A stretch of DNA of 64,000 nucleotides from Dyella sp. BiH032 (GCF_031954525.1 NZ_CP134867.1:2604001-2668000), one strand, 5' to 3'. Positions 8,418-16,766 are shown, counted from the first letter of the stretch. Translations and numbers: made by a program. The notes: a model not told the origin generated them from the letters alone.

Positions 8418-9763
8418 TGCTTCTGCGCCAGCTCGTCGCTGGACGCGTAACGGGCAAGCTTGTTGTAGATCGTCTTCAGGCTGATGCCGAGCACCTCGGC
8501 CGTGCGCGCCTTGTCGTGGTTGAAGTATTCCAGCGTGCCAAGCAGCACGCGCTTTTCCATCTCCTCCAGCGAAATGCCCACGTGCATGTCGAAGCGCGTC
8601 TTGTCGCGCAGCGGCGCTTCCATGGTGTCCAGCACGGTGGGGATGTCGATCTGTTCCTCGGACAGTACGAAGGCGCGCTGGATCACGTGTCGCAGCTCGC
8701 GCACGTTGCCGGGCCAGTGGTGGGCCATCAGGCGCGTCATAGCCTCGGCGGAGAACTCTTTGTCGGTGCCGTAGCGCTCGTTGAGCCGCTCCAGCATGTG
8801 CGCGGCGATGTGGGGGATGTCTTCCGGATGCTCGCGCAACGCGGGCATGCGGATCGGGAAATCCATCAGGCGATAGTAGAGGTCCTGGCGCAGGATGCCC
8901 TGGTCTACCGCTTCGGCCGGCACACGATTGCAGGCAGCGATCACGCGCACGTCCACGGCGTGGCTCTTGTTCGAGCCCACGCGGGTGACGCGGCGTTCCT
9001 CCAGCACACGCAGCAGATGCGTCTGCAAGGCGAGCGGCATTTCGGTGAATTCGTCCAGGAACAGCGTGCCGCCCTGGGCCTGCTCGAAATAGCCCGCATG
9101 GTCGCGGACGGCGCCCGTAAAGCTGCCGCGCTCGTGGCCGAACATCTCGCTGGGCAGCAGGTCCGGCGCCACCGCGCCGCAGTTGACCGCGACGAAGCGC
9201 CCTTCGCGGCCGCTCAGCTCGTGCAGCGCGCGCGCGGCCAGTTCCTTGCCAGTGCCGCTTTCGCCATGAATGAGCACCGTGATGTCCATCGGCGCGACGC
9301 GCTCGATCTTCTCGAACAGGTCGCGCATCGTGCGGCTGTGGCCGATCAGGTCGCCGCAGCGCGTCGAACGGCTGCCGGAGGCATGGCGCAGCGCCGCGCT
9401 GGCGCGGGCCTTGTCCAGCAGTTCGTCGAGCTTCTCGCCGCGGATGGGTTTGACCAGATAGTCGGAGGCGGCCAGGCGCACGGTGCGGATCGCGCTGTCC
9501 ACCGTGGGATAGCCGGTGACGACGACCGCCTGGCCGTGCCGCGACAGCGCAATGTGTTCCAGCAGATCCAGACCGCTGCCGTCGGGAAGCGAAACGTCGA
9601 CCAGCGCCAAGTCGTAGGTATGGGCCGCGGCCGCGTCGCTGGCGGCGGCGAAGCTGGTGGCGGAGACCACCTTGCAACCCTTGAGTTTGGCGTGCGCGCT
9701 GGTCGCTTGGAGATAGCCGGGATCGTCGTCTACTAGCAGGATCGTCGGTGCGATGGCGGACAT
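8414..9763 (-). CDS. NtrC-family sigma54-dependent response regulator
   Basis: 449 residues. The receiver domain covers about 5-120 (acidic pair in LLVDDDP, phospho-Asp56 in LALVDVSLPD, Thr83, Lys105). The AAA+ sigma54-interaction domain covers about 135-370, with Walker A GESGTGKE (167-174), the GSFTGA loop (213-218, a variant of GAFTGA) and Walker B GGTLFLDE (231-238). The Fis-type helix-turn-helix (TAEVLGISLKTIYNKLARY) lies at the end. Start ATG 9763 is preceded by GAGAAG. The enzyme part hydrolyses ATP to open sigma54 promoters. It is cotranscribed with the ATPase-less kinase gene. The many -24/-12 sites nearby make it the prime candidate activator of the local stress genes; that link is inference. 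Confidence 0.93.
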   Translation of the reverse strand: MSAIAPTILLVDDDPGYLQATSAHAKLKGCKVVSATSFAAASDAAAAHTYDLALVDVSLPDGSGLDLLEHIALSRHGQAVVVTGYPTVDSAIRTVRLAASDYLVKPIRGEKLDELLDKARASAALRHASGSRSTRCGDLIGHSRTMRDLFEKIERVAPMDITVLIHGESGTGKELAARALHELSGREGRFVAVNCGAVAPDLLPSEMFGHERGSFTGAVRDHAGYFEQAQGGTLFLDEFTEMPLALQTHLLRVLEERRVTRVGSNKSHAVDVRVIAACNRVPAEAVDQGILRQDLYYRLMDFPIRMPALREHPEDIPHIAAHMLERLNERYGTDKEFSAEAMTRLMAHHWPGNVRELRHVIQRAFVLSEEQIDIPTVLDTMEAPLRDKTRFDMHVGISLEEMEKRVLLGTLEYFNHDKARTAEVLGISLKTIYNKLARYASSDELAQKQ

Positions 9764-9945
9764 GGGCTTCTCAATGGGTGTGAGCCACCCGGAGCGACGC
9801 ATGCGTCGCTTCGGCGTGTGTTGCGCGGCGGCGCGATGACTCGCGTCGCCATGGGGAACGGATGGTGCATGGGCTCGGGTGCACGCCCCGTCTAATTCGT
9901 GTCGATATGCCGATAGAGCGCATGTGGTGCGCCTGCGCGCCGCGG

Positions 9946-9961
9946 TGGCACATGCCTTGCT
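9946..9961 (+). promoter_or_regulatory. candidate sigma54 promoter for the pseudo-receiver gene
   Basis: TGGCACATGCCTTGCT matches TGGCAC-R-N4-TTGCW throughout with correct spacing. It sits 54 bp before the ATG at 10015, in the divergent region with the NtrC-type regulator gene. No sigma54 match was seen facing the regulator itself. Confidence 0.72.
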
Positions 9962-10014
9962 GGCTGTATCACGGGTGCCGATCCCCGGGCGCTGCCATAT
10001 AGGCGACGAGACTG

Positions 10015-10401
10015 ATGCAGGAACTGCCCATCGTGGCGCTGGTTCATGACGAGAAGGGCGACGTGGAGCGCGCGGCGGGCCGGCTGCGCGCGACAGGGCT
10101 GCGCAATCCGATGGTCCATACACGTGGCCTGGACGATCTCACGGCGTGGCACACGCGTCATGCGGGCGAGATCGCCTTCATGATCGTGCATGCCGATACG
10201 TGCCGGGCAGCTGGCGATGGCGACGGCGCTGTCGCGCGCCTTCCCGTTTATCCGGCGTTCGTGGTGGAGACCGTGGAAGGACGGCTCATGGCCTCGATGC
10301 GGCTATCGCCCGGCGTCACGGGCATGCCCGCAACGCCGTTCGATGCGCATACCGTGGTGCGTTCGCTGCACATGCTCGGCCTGCGTTGGCTGGTGGTGTG
10401 A
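10015..10401 (+). CDS. small pseudo-receiver-like protein
   Basis: 128 residues. The opening LPIVALVHDEKGDVERAAGRL resembles the first strand and acidic turn of a receiver domain, and AFMIVHAD resembles strand 3. The expected phospho-acceptor context and conserved Thr/Lys are not convincing. The end (HTVVRSLHMLGLRWLVV) looks like a final amphipathic helix. The gene is divergent from the NtrC-type regulator and has a near-perfect sigma54 promoter, so it may feed back on that system. No output domain is present. Family not recognised; the receiver call is a weak structural guess. Confidence 0.6.
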   Translation: MQELPIVALVHDEKGDVERAAGRLRATGLRNPMVHTRGLDDLTAWHTRHAGEIAFMIVHADTCRAAGDGDGAVARLPVYPAFVVETVEGRLMASMRLSPGVTGMPATPFDAHTVVRSLHMLGLRWLVV

Positions 10402-10421
10402 GGCGCAGGATGCCGTGAAGC

Positions 10422-10940
10422 TCAGTAGAGCTGGGTATCCTTGCCTTCCACGCGCAGGCGATTTTCCACCTCGCGCACGCCGCGCAGGCTCTCGGCGATG
10501 GCTTCGGCGTCGCGCCTGGCCTGGCGCGACGGCACCGCGCCGGCGAGCACCACGACACCTTCGCTGATGCTCACTTCGATTTCGCTGGCGTCCAGGTCGC
10601 CGTCGCCGGCCAGCCGTTCGCACAGGACGTCGAGCAGATCGTCGTCCTCCGGCGCGGCGCGGCGCGGTCCGCGGCCGCGGTAGTCATCTGGATGGCGCGA
10701 TCCATCCGCGCCCCAGCCGGGCGTATGTTCGCGCGAATAGCCGCGGGCATAACCGGCCGAATCGCCGGGTTCCTCGCCGGAAGGGCGCGGACGCGCGTGA
10801 CCGCTGTATTCGCGCATCGGTCCCTGTTGCGCCGCCGGATAATCGTCGTCGCCAGAATCCGCGTAGCCGCCGTAGCTTTCGGGCCGGTTGATCCAGCGCG
10901 GGTCGCGCGGATCGCGTGGTGGGCGATGGGAAGGCTTCAT
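10422..10940 (-). CDS. BON-domain protein with disordered N-terminus
   Basis: 172 residues. Residues 1-95 are Arg/Pro/Gly/Tyr/Asp-rich and probably disordered (PPRDPRDPRW, GYARGYSREH). Residues about 100-168 form a BON domain, as in OsmY and related osmotic-stress proteins (LDASEIEVSISEGVVVLAG, REVENRLRVEG). No signal peptide is visible, so the location is unclear. ATG 10940 has GGAGGA upstream. It is a paralogue, in the same architecture, of the 27131-28159 gene. BON domains are thought to bind phospholipid surfaces; function here is inferred. It ends 20 bp from the convergent 10015 gene. Confidence 0.85.
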   Translation of the reverse strand: MKPSHRPPRDPRDPRWINRPESYGGYADSGDDDYPAAQQGPMREYSGHARPRPSGEEPGDSAGYARGYSREHTPGWGADGSRHPDDYRGRGPRRAAPEDDDLLDVLCERLAGDGDLDASEIEVSISEGVVVLAGAVPSRQARRDAEAIAESLRGVREVENRLRVEGKDTQLY

Positions 10941-10975
10941 GGCGTGTCCTCCAGTAGCGGTTCCGTCCAAGGCAT

Positions 10976-10990
10976 ACAAGCGCCATGCCA
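10976..10990 (-). promoter_or_regulatory. candidate sigma54 promoter for the BON gene
   Basis: Minus strand TGGCATGGCGCTTGT: a good -24 box, correct spacing, but TTGT instead of TTGC at -12. It lies 36 bp before the ATG at 10940. Weaker than the other sites. Confidence 0.42.
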
Positions 10991-11006
10991 AGCGCACGCG
11001 CGGTGA

Positions 11007-11285
<279 letters not shown>

Positions 11286-11327
11286 CGGCGCAGAGATCGA
11301 TGCCGCCGTTGCCGTGGCGCCTCGCGT

Positions 11328-13262
11328 TCAGTCGATGCCGGCGAGCGCGTAGATCTTGGTCAGCAGCGCGCCCATGTCGAAGGGCTTGGTGAGCATGTCC
11401 ATGCCCGGGCCGAGCGGCGCGCCCTGCTGCAGCACCCAGGTTTCGGCGTAGCCGGTGGTGAACAGTACGCGCAGGCCTTGCCGATGCGGCGGCGCCTTGT
11501 CGATCATCTTGCGGCCGTTGAGTCCGGGCAGGCCCACGTCGGCGATCACCAGATCGATCGGTTGCCGCGTGCGCAGGATTTCCAGCCCGCGAAAACCGTT
11601 GTCCGCCTCGATCACGCGGAAACCCATCTCACGCAGCCGCAGCGATACAGGCTCGCGCACCGCCGGTTCGTCCTCCACCACCAGGATCGTCGGCTGGCCT
11701 TCGATCTTGCGTTGCCGAGGCGCCACGAACTCGATGTGCTCGCACGCTTCCTGTGCTACCGGCAGGTAGAGCGTCACGGTGGTGCCCTGGCCAGGCTCGC
11801 TGCGGATCCGCACGGTGCCGCCGGACTGCACGGCGAAGCCGTAGACCATCGACAGGCCCAGGCCCGTGCCGTGGTCCTTGGGTTTGGTGGTGAAGAATGG
11901 GTCGAGCGCGCGCTTGAGCGTCTCGGCCGACATGCCGCAGCCGGTATCGGTGATCGCGATCACCACGTAGTGGCCGCCCGCCAGGTGCGGCACCTCGGGC
12001 CGCTGCGCATCGTTCTCGATGCGGCCGGTGGTGATCGCCAGCAGGCCGCCGTCCTGCATGGCGTCGCGCGCATTGATCGTCAGGTTGAGCAGGGAACTCT
12101 CGAAGTGGTTCGGATCGCAGCGCGCCAGGCACTGTTCCTGCGAGAAGTCCATGCGCACGTTGATCGCTTCGCCGACGGTCTGGCGGATCAGCGACTCCAT
12201 GCCGAGAATCGATTCGCGCACGTCGATGGTCTGGGTGACTAGCGGCTGCCGGCGCGCGAAGGCGAGCAGGCGGTGGGTGAGGGCCGCCGCGCGGTCGGCA
12301 GCGTGACGCGCGCTGTCGATGAAGCGGATGCCGTCCTGCACCTGGCCTTGCGCGGCGCGCAGGCGGGACACCTCCAGCGAGCCGATGATGCCTTGCAGCA
12401 GATTGTTGAAATCGTGGGCGATGCCGCTGGTGAGCTGGCCCAGCGCCTCGATTTTCTGCGCCTGGAACAGCTGCGAGCGCGCCTCTTCCAGATGCCGTTC
12501 GCTCTCCTTCCGCTCGGTGACGTCGCGGGTGACCATGGAAAAGCCGAGCAGGCGGTTGGACTGGTCGTGCACCGCGTCCATGATCACGTTCGCCTCGAAG
12601 CGGCTGCCATCGCTGCGCGTCTGCCAGCATTCGATCGAGGCCTTGCCCACCGTGCGCGCTTCTTCCTGCAGACGCATGGGCAGGCCGGCTTCCGCGTCTT
12701 CCGGCGTGAAAAAGATCGAGAAGTGCCGGCCTACCACTTCCTCGGCGTGGAAGCCCTTGATACGCCGCGCGCCGACGTTCCATTCGGTGACCAGGCCTTC
12801 GACGTTGAGCATGCAGATCGCGCAGTCCGACACGCTGTTGACGAACAGGCGGAAGCGCCGCTCGCTGTCGCGCAGACGCTCCTCGGCCTTGCGGCGCTCG
12901 GTCATGTCGCGCAGTACCTTGGCGAAGCCGATCAGCCGGCCGTCCTCGTCGCGGATGGCGTCCATCGCCGAGAACGCCCAGAAATAGCTGCCGTCCTTGC
13001 GCACGCGCCAGCCTTCCTCCGCATGGCGCCCGATGCGCGCCGACATCGCCAGCGCGTGCTCGGGCCGGCGTGCTTCGCGTTCGGCCGGAGCGTAGAACAT
13101 CGATACATTGCGGCCCAGCACTTCGTCCGTGTCGTAGCCGAGGATGCGTTGGGCGCCCCGGTTCCAGGTGGCGATACGGCCGTCGGGCTCGATCATGTAA
13201 ATCGCGTAATCGGCGATGGAATGGACGAGCAGCTCGTAGTGCTGTCGGGTGGTGGTCGGCAT
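11328..13262 (-). CDS. hybrid sensor histidine kinase (PAS-PAS-HisKA-HATPase-REC)
   Basis: 644 residues, no membrane segments, so a cytoplasmic sensor. There are two PAS domains, about 10-130 and 135-255 ([38 protein letters not shown]). HisKA has the H-box [19 protein letters not shown]. The ATPase has [14 protein letters not shown] (N box), DTGCGMS (G1) and [12 protein letters not shown] (G2). The C-terminal receiver has phospho-Asp in [11 protein letters not shown] and Lys in LTKPFD. Start ATG 13262 has GAGGAG. A single-domain response regulator lies 112 bp upstream in the same direction and may be its partner. It is closely paralogous to the 49947 gene. PAS ligands are unknown. Confidence 0.93.
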   Translation of the reverse strand: MPTTTRQHYELLVHSIADYAIYMIEPDGRIATWNRGAQRILGYDTDEVLGRNVSMFYAPAEREARRPEHALAMSARIGRHAEEGWRVRKDGSYFWAFSAMDAIRDEDGRLIGFAKVLRDMTERRKAEERLRDSERRFRLFVNSVSDCAICMLNVEGLVTEWNVGARRIKGFHAEEVVGRHFSIFFTPEDAEAGLPMRLQEEARTVGKASIECWQTRSDGSRFEANVIMDAVHDQSNRLLGFSMVTRDVTERKESERHLEEARSQLFQAQKIEALGQLTSGIAHDFNNLLQGIIGSLEVSRLRAAQGQVQDGIRFIDSARHAADRAAALTHRLLAFARRQPLVTQTIDVRESILGMESLIRQTVGEAINVRMDFSQEQCLARCDPNHFESSLLNLTINARDAMQDGGLLAITTGRIENDAQRPEVPHLAGGHYVVIAITDTGCGMSAETLKRALDPFFTTKPKDHGTGLGLSMVYGFAVQSGGTVRIRSEPGQGTTVTLYLPVAQEACEHIEFVAPRQRKIEGQPTILVVEDEPAVREPVSLRLREMGFRVIEADNGFRGLEILRTRQPIDLVIADVGLPGLNGRKMIDKAPPHRQGLRVLFTTGYAETWVLQQGAPLGPGMDMLTKPFDMGALLTKIYALAGID

Positions 13263-13374
13263 GCCGGCTCCTCGCGAAGGTCCGCTCGGCTGGCCGGACG
13301 TGAGAAAACGAGCAGGGCGCGCCACGCGCTCGGCTCGCGGAATCCTTGCTGGTCGTCTCAATGGCTGCGGGTTG

Positions 13375-13752
13375 TCAGGAAGGCAGCCCTTCCACGACAC
13401 GTCCACGAGCTTCGGCGATGGCCGACAGCAGTTGCCGGCGGCCGTAAGGTTTGGGAAGGAAGACGGCGTGGGGGTGGGTCCATCCGCTGAACGGGTCCAG
13501 GTCGCCCGACACCACCACCATCGCGGCGTGCGAGCCCTGTGCGCGCAACCGGTCCACCAGGTCGGTGCCGCTCATGCCATGACCGAGGTTGACGTCGGTG
13601 AAGACCACGTCAATGTCCGCCCGAGCACCGGCCATGCGAATGCCTTCCTCGGCGCTGCGCGCGTCGATGACGTCGTAACCGGACGACTTCAGCAACACGC
13701 TGGTGACTTCGAGAATCTCGGGTTCGTCTTCAATGACCAGGATCGTGGACAC
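13375..13752 (-). CDS. single-domain response regulator
   Basis: About 125 residues comprising only a receiver domain: ILVIEDEPEILEVTSVLLK with acidic residues at the N-terminus, phospho-Asp in DIDVVFTDVNLGHGM, Ser/Thr in MVVVSGD, and the invariant Lys in VFLPKPYGR. GTG 13752 gives the usual VSTILVIEDE start; an in-frame ATG at 13800 would add 16 residues, and neither has a strong ribosome site. There is no output domain, so it probably signals by protein contact or phosphotransfer, likely with the adjoining hybrid kinase. Confidence 0.88.
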   Translation of the reverse strand: MSTILVIEDEPEILEVTSVLLKSSGYDVIDARSAEEGIRMAGARADIDVVFTDVNLGHGMSGTDLVDRLRAQGSHAAMVVVSGDLDPFSGWTHPHAVFLPKPYGRRQLLSAIAEARGRVVEGLPS

Positions 13753-13842
13753 AGGGAGGACTCGGAGCAGGCACGGGTTGGACTGTCCTCCCAGCGACAT
13801 CACGGGCGCGTGACGGAACCGGCCGGCAGGTGAACGACCGGC

Positions 13843-13858
13843 TGGCACGAACCCTGCT
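13843..13858 (+). promoter_or_regulatory. candidate sigma54 promoter for the HHE-domain gene
   Basis: TGGCACGAACCCTGCT: a perfect -24 box with CTGC at -12 (the same variant as at 7338), 66 bp before the ATG at 13924. GG-N10-GC is intact. Confidence 0.65.
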
Positions 13859-13923
13859 CGTGCTGCCGATGGTTCCCTGGGGGAACCCGAGCCCTAGCGC
13901 GAGCCGAAACGAAGGAACCTGGC

Positions 13924-14403
13924 ATGCCTGACCTCTGGAGCCAGTTCGAGGGCGGTTACTCGGACATCGAAGAACTGCTGGACGAGACTGGCCGCGAGGC
14001 GGACGAGGGCGTGCGCCAGTTCGCCTGGCGCTGGCAGCGGACGGCGCTGATCGCATGGGCCGCCCGCGCGCACCTGGCGGTGGAGAAGCGCATCTACCTG
14101 CGCCTGCCGCGTTCGCCGCAGGCGCACCAGTTGATCGAGCGTGGTCTCGAAGAGCACATGGCCATCCATGAGCTGCTCTCGGAACTCGAACGCGTGGCCG
14201 GTTGCGATCCGCGCACCTGGCGCGTGTCGTTCGAACAGTTGCGCACCATGCTCGAACTGCATGCTTTCGAGGCGGAAGGTGTGCTGGTCCCATACGCGCG
14301 TCGCTGGCTCAAGCCCGGCGGTGACGAACTGCCGGTGCTGCTGCAGGTGGCGAAAGACATCCGCGCACGCGGACGCATACGCGCGATGCCTTCGCCGCGC
14401 TGA
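13924..14403 (+). CDS. hemerythrin/HHE-like helical protein
   Basis: 159 residues, helical, starting MPDLWSQFEGGYSDIEELL. Putative metal ligands follow the HHE pattern: His in AHLAVEKRIY, HMAIHELLSELE, and LHAFEAEGVLVPYARR, where hemerythrin-like proteins have paired His/Glu for a di-iron site. The spacing is irregular compared with a classical hemerythrin, so oxygen or nitric-oxide binding is not assured. It is preceded by a good sigma54 candidate and followed by the KGG array, in the same direction. The gene probably belongs to the same stress response. Confidence 0.72.
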   Translation: MPDLWSQFEGGYSDIEELLDETGREADEGVRQFAWRWQRTALIAWAARAHLAVEKRIYLRLPRSPQAHQLIERGLEEHMAIHELLSELERVAGCDPRTWRVSFEQLRTMLELHAFEAEGVLVPYARRWLKPGGDELPVLLQVAKDIRARGRIRAMPSPR

Positions 14404-14536
14404 TCCCTTCGCGCCGATTCCGCCACGCCGATCCATTCGCGCCGGTCCGTTCGTTTTGGCATCCGCCAGCCTCACGCCACTCCACGCGCGCGCCTGTCTG
14501 CGTGCTTCGGCATGCGTTCGGCGACGTGCGTTGTCA

Positions 14537-14552
14537 TGGCACCTCCGTTGCT
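14537..14552 (+). promoter_or_regulatory. candidate sigma54 promoter for the first KGG gene
   Basis: TGGCACCTCCGTTGCT: TGGCAC and TTGCT are exact with correct spacing, 65 bp before the ATG at 14617. Confidence 0.72.
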
Positions 14553-14616
14553 TGCTACGTACGTCCGGTCAGCAGCCGGACGCTTGAACTCGATCCAATC
14601 GACCATGGAGATCGCT

Positions 14617-14799
14617 ATGGCAAGCAAGCAGCAAGGCAACGCATCCAACAGCGGCAAGCAAGGCAAGTCCGCGTCGTCGCGCTCGTCCGGCAACGAGAAG
14701 AGCGCTAGCGGCATGTCCGTGCGCGAAGCCGGCCACAAGGGCGGGCAGCGCGTGCGCGAGCTGGTGAACGAAGGCCGTCAGAACGAGAAGCGTCACTGA
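14617..14799 (+). CDS. KGG-repeat stress protein 1 (short form)
   Basis: 60 residues: a Ser/Gly/Lys-rich disordered head (MASKQQGNASNSGKQGKS) and one C-terminal module, MSVREAGHKGGQRVREL. The module is shared with the three following genes, but the repeats between head and tail are absent. ATG 14617 has GGAG six bases upstream; ATG 14605 would overlap that site. KGG ('stress-induced bacterial acidophilic repeat') proteins are small hydrophilic proteins related to fungal conidiation protein Con-10 and E. coli YciG; their molecular role is unknown. First gene of a tandem array under a sigma54-like promoter. Confidence 0.85.
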   Translation: MASKQQGNASNSGKQGKSASSRSSGNEKSASGMSVREAGHKGGQRVRELVNEGRQNEKRH

Positions 14800-14848
14800 C
14801 GGAGCGTTGCACGAATTCCATTCCACCCCACGACACAGGAGCACCGAC

Positions 14849-15073
14849 ATGACGAAGCAGAAAGGGCAGGGCGACATGAGCGTTCGCGAAGCCGGCCGCC
14901 TCGGCGGCGAAGCCCGCAAGGAAGAGCTGGGACCGGAGGGTTACTCCAAGCTCGGCAAGCAGGGCGGCGAAGCCCGCAAGCAGGAACTCGGCCCCGAAGG
15001 CTATTCCGAACTGGGCCAGAAGGGCGGGCATCGCGTGCGCGAACTGATCGACAAGGGCAAGTCCGCCGAGTGA
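14849..15073 (+). CDS. KGG-repeat stress protein 2
   Basis: 74 residues, MTKQKGQGDMSVREAGRLGG..., with AGGAG upstream of ATG 14849. It contains two copies of the roughly 18-residue unit GGEARKEELGPEGYSKLGKQ and the terminal RVRELIDKGK. The 49-bp gap to the previous gene contains no promoter, so the two are probably cotranscribed. A strong hairpin follows. Hydrophilic and probably disordered. The DNA repeats are nearly identical to those in the later genes, which suggests recent copying. Confidence 0.88.
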   Translation: MTKQKGQGDMSVREAGRLGGEARKEELGPEGYSKLGKQGGEARKQELGPEGYSELGQKGGHRVRELIDKGKSAE

Positions 15074-15079
15074 TCGCAT

Positions 15080-15119
15080 CCGCACCGGAGCGGTTGCCGG
15101 CGGGCAACCGCTCGTGCGG
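15080..15119 (+). terminator. long hairpin closing the KGG1-KGG2 unit
   Basis: GAGCGGTTGCC and GGCAACCGCTC pair perfectly around GGCG (15088-15113), extended by CCGCAC/GTGCGG outside a 2-nt bulge. It begins just after the KGG2 stop. An AT-rich stretch follows (CTATTTACC) but no T-run. Likely terminator or 3' stabiliser. Confidence 0.6.
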
Positions 15120-15220
15120 GCCCGAACTATTTACCAGCCCCGCCAACTTTTACAACGCGCCACGCCGATCCATCGCTTATCAAGCGCCCTGCAGACAGGC
15201 GTCGGGCGCCGCCAGAGCGC

Positions 15221-15236
15221 TGGCATGGCGGTTGCA
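15221..15236 (+). promoter_or_regulatory. candidate sigma54 promoter for KGG3-DUF2795-KGG4
   Basis: TGGCATGGCGGTTGCA: one difference from TGGCACG, TTGC exact, correct spacing, 67 bp before ATG 15303, almost the same distance as at KGG1. Confidence 0.7.
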
Positions 15237-15302
15237 AAAGTCCATCTCGCGCAGTCATCGAGCCGCGCATCACACGAAGCAACTATTGGAGGTAAACACG
15301 AC

Positions 15303-15611
15303 ATGGCCACCAACGAGCGCAATCAGGGAACGGGCAACATGAGTGTCCGCGAAGCCGGCCAGAAGGGCGGCGAGACCCGCAAGGAAGAGCTGGGGCCGGA
15401 GGGTTACTCGCAGCTCGGCAAGCAGGGCGTCGAGGCGCTGCGCGAACAGCGCGGCCCCGATGCGATGTCCGAGATCGGCAAACAGGGCGGCGAAGCCCGC
15501 AAGGAAGAGCTGGGCCCGGAGGGTTACTCCACGCTCGGCAAGCAGGGCGGTGAGCGCGTCCGCGAACTGGTCGAGAAGGGCAAGCAGTCCGAGGGCGGCC
15601 GCGACGAATGA
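15303..15611 (+). CDS. KGG-repeat stress protein 3
   Basis: 102 residues with GGAGG before ATG 15303. After MATNERNQGTGN comes MSVREAGQKGG, then three repeat units: TRKEELGPEGYSQLGKQG, a diverged unit ALREQRGPDAMSEIGKQG, and ARKEELGPEGYSTLGKQG, then ERVRELVEKGK. The diverged middle unit shows that repeats are old enough to drift while the outer ones are kept uniform. Starts a new transcription unit with its own sigma54 candidate, followed by DUF2795 and KGG4. Confidence 0.88.
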   Translation: MATNERNQGTGNMSVREAGQKGGETRKEELGPEGYSQLGKQGVEALREQRGPDAMSEIGKQGGEARKEELGPEGYSTLGKQGGERVRELVEKGKQSEGGRDE

Positions 15612-15662
15612 CGCGGTGCTCCCTTCCGTACCCGTCTCCCTTCAGTACCGGAGGACCATCCC

Positions 15663-15869
15663 ATGACCCGAGGCGTAGGGGGGCACTCCCCCGCCAACGT
15701 GCAGAAGTACCTGAGCGATGTCTCCTATCCCGCCAGCAAGGAGGACCTGCTCGCGCAGGCCAGGCGCAATAGCGCCCCGCAGGAGATCCTGGACACCATC
15801 GAACGTCTCCCCGAAGACCAGTTCGGCGGTCCCCAGGAAGTCATGAAGGGCTACGGCGAGATCGAATAG
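15663..15869 (+). CDS. DUF2795 protein
   Basis: 68 residues: MTRGVGGHSPANVQKYLSDV...YPASKEDLLAQARRNSAPQEILDTIERLPEDQFGGPQEV. The length and the 'NVQKYL..YPASKEDL...RLPEDQFG' signature fit DUF2795, a small helical family common beside stress genes. A ribosome site (GGAGGA) is placed before ATG 15663. It lies between two KGG genes with 51- and 48-bp gaps and is presumably in the same transcript. Function unknown; a helix-turn-helix-like fold has been suggested for such proteins but is not evident from the sequence. Confidence 0.82.
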   Translation: MTRGVGGHSPANVQKYLSDVSYPASKEDLLAQARRNSAPQEILDTIERLPEDQFGGPQEVMKGYGEIE

Positions 15870-15917
15870 TGGCGCGACAAGCCACCTGTAAACCCCACAC
15901 ACGATACGAGGTGCAAC

Positions 15918-16202
15918 ATGGCTAGCAATGAAGACAAGGGTTCCATGAGCGTTCGCGAAGCCGGCCAGAAGGGCGGCGAGATCCGCAAGGAACAGCTGGG
16001 GCCGGAAGGCTATTCGGAGATGGGCAAGAAGGGCGGCGAAGCCCGCAAGGAAGAGCTGGGGCCGGAAGGCTATTCCAAGCTCGGCAAACAGGGCGGCGAA
16101 GCCCGCAAGGAAGAACTTGGCCCTGAGGGCTACTCGGAACTCGGCAAGCAGGGCGGTCAACGCGTCCGCGAGCTGATCGAAAAGGGCAAGCAGTCCGAGT
16201 AA
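15918..16202 (+). CDS. KGG-repeat stress protein 4
   Basis: 94 residues: MASNEDKGSMSVREAGQKGG, three uniform units (IRKEQLGPEGYSEMGKKG, ARKEELGPEGYSKLGKQG, ARKEELGPEGYSELGKQG) and the closing QRVRELIEKGK. ACGAGG precedes ATG 15918. Codons in successive units are almost the same, consistent with unequal crossing-over. It is the last gene of the array and is followed by a good terminator. Confidence 0.88.
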   Translation: MASNEDKGSMSVREAGQKGGEIRKEQLGPEGYSEMGKKGGEARKEELGPEGYSKLGKQGGEARKEELGPEGYSELGKQGGQRVRELIEKGKQSE

Positions 16203-16269
16203 GCCCTGACCCGGCAGGCATCGGTTAGCCTGCGGTCCGCCGAGCGGCGCATCCCACACCCATGGTTGC

Positions 16270-16290
16270 GCGCCGCCCGGCGGCTTTTTT
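16270..16290 (+). terminator. rho-independent terminator after KGG4
   Basis: A compact GCCGC-CCG-GCGGC hairpin is followed by TTTTTT (16285-16290), about 70 bp after the KGG4 stop. The decayed minus-strand gene breaks off at this point. Confidence 0.75.
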
Positions 16291-16614
16291 GCCCGTCGAG
16301 CCAGCGGCGAGTGGTCCGCGCCGATCAGCCCGTTCACCGTAGTGGCCTGGTGCTGTTCGATGCGCCGCACCGTGGCCAGTTCACCAAGCAGACGGCCGTC
16401 CATGCGCGCAAAGGCATGGCCGAAGCGCAGCGCTTCCATCTCCAGCGCGTTCATCAGGATCGCGTTCATCAGGATCGCCTTCCATCAGGATCGCGCGCAC
16501 GCGGGTGAAGGCGTCGTCTTCCAGCTTGCTGATCGGCGTCTGCACCATGTCGCGCCAGCTCATCCGCTGGTCGACCAGCGCGCAGCCGCGGCCGTCGTAA
16601 AGGTTCAGGCCCAT
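16291..16614 (-). pseudogene. decayed ferritin-like stress gene (frameshifted, 3' end lost)
   Basis: ATG 16614 is preceded by AGGGAG and opens MGLNLYDGRGCALVDQRMSW, then SKLEDDAFTRVRAILM. At that point a 46-bp tandem repeat shifts the frame. The original frame (NALEMEALRFGHAFARMDGR, then VRRIEQHQATTVNGLIGADHS) resumes in another phase until about 16300, where resemblance ends next to the KGG terminator. From memory, the intact family is a long ferritin-like/rubrerythrin-type protein found beside other stress genes; only about the first 100 residues remain here. The frame read from the start yields a 77-residue product ending in unrelated sequence. A sigma54-like promoter is still present upstream, suggesting recent decay. 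Confidence 0.68.
16447..16492. repeat. three tandem 15/15/16-bp units causing a frameshift
   Basis: Two exact copies of GCGTTCATCAGGATC (16447-16461, 16462-16476) and one 16-bp copy with an extra base and one change (16477-16492). Relative to a single unit the array adds 31 bp, which is not a multiple of three, and shifts the minus-strand frame of the ferritin-like gene. Confidence 0.9.
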
Positions 16615-16647
16615 GTCGGTCTCCCTGTGATGGACGACGGTTGCTCA

Positions 16648-16662
16648 GCAAGAGCTGTGCCG
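16648..16662 (-). promoter_or_regulatory. candidate sigma54 promoter of the ferritin-like pseudogene
   Basis: Minus strand CGGCACAGCTCTTGC followed by T: GG-N10-GC exact, TTGCT exact, first base C instead of T. It lies 34 bp before ATG 16614. Confidence 0.55.
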
Positions 16663-16766
16663 CGGCGGCCGCCGCGAGCGCGCCGCGCGGCGCCGGTCGC
16701 GCGTGGAAAGATGTGCCGAGGCGGGCAAAATTTTCCAGCGGCGCGCGCCGCCGACGCGGGCCCGCG

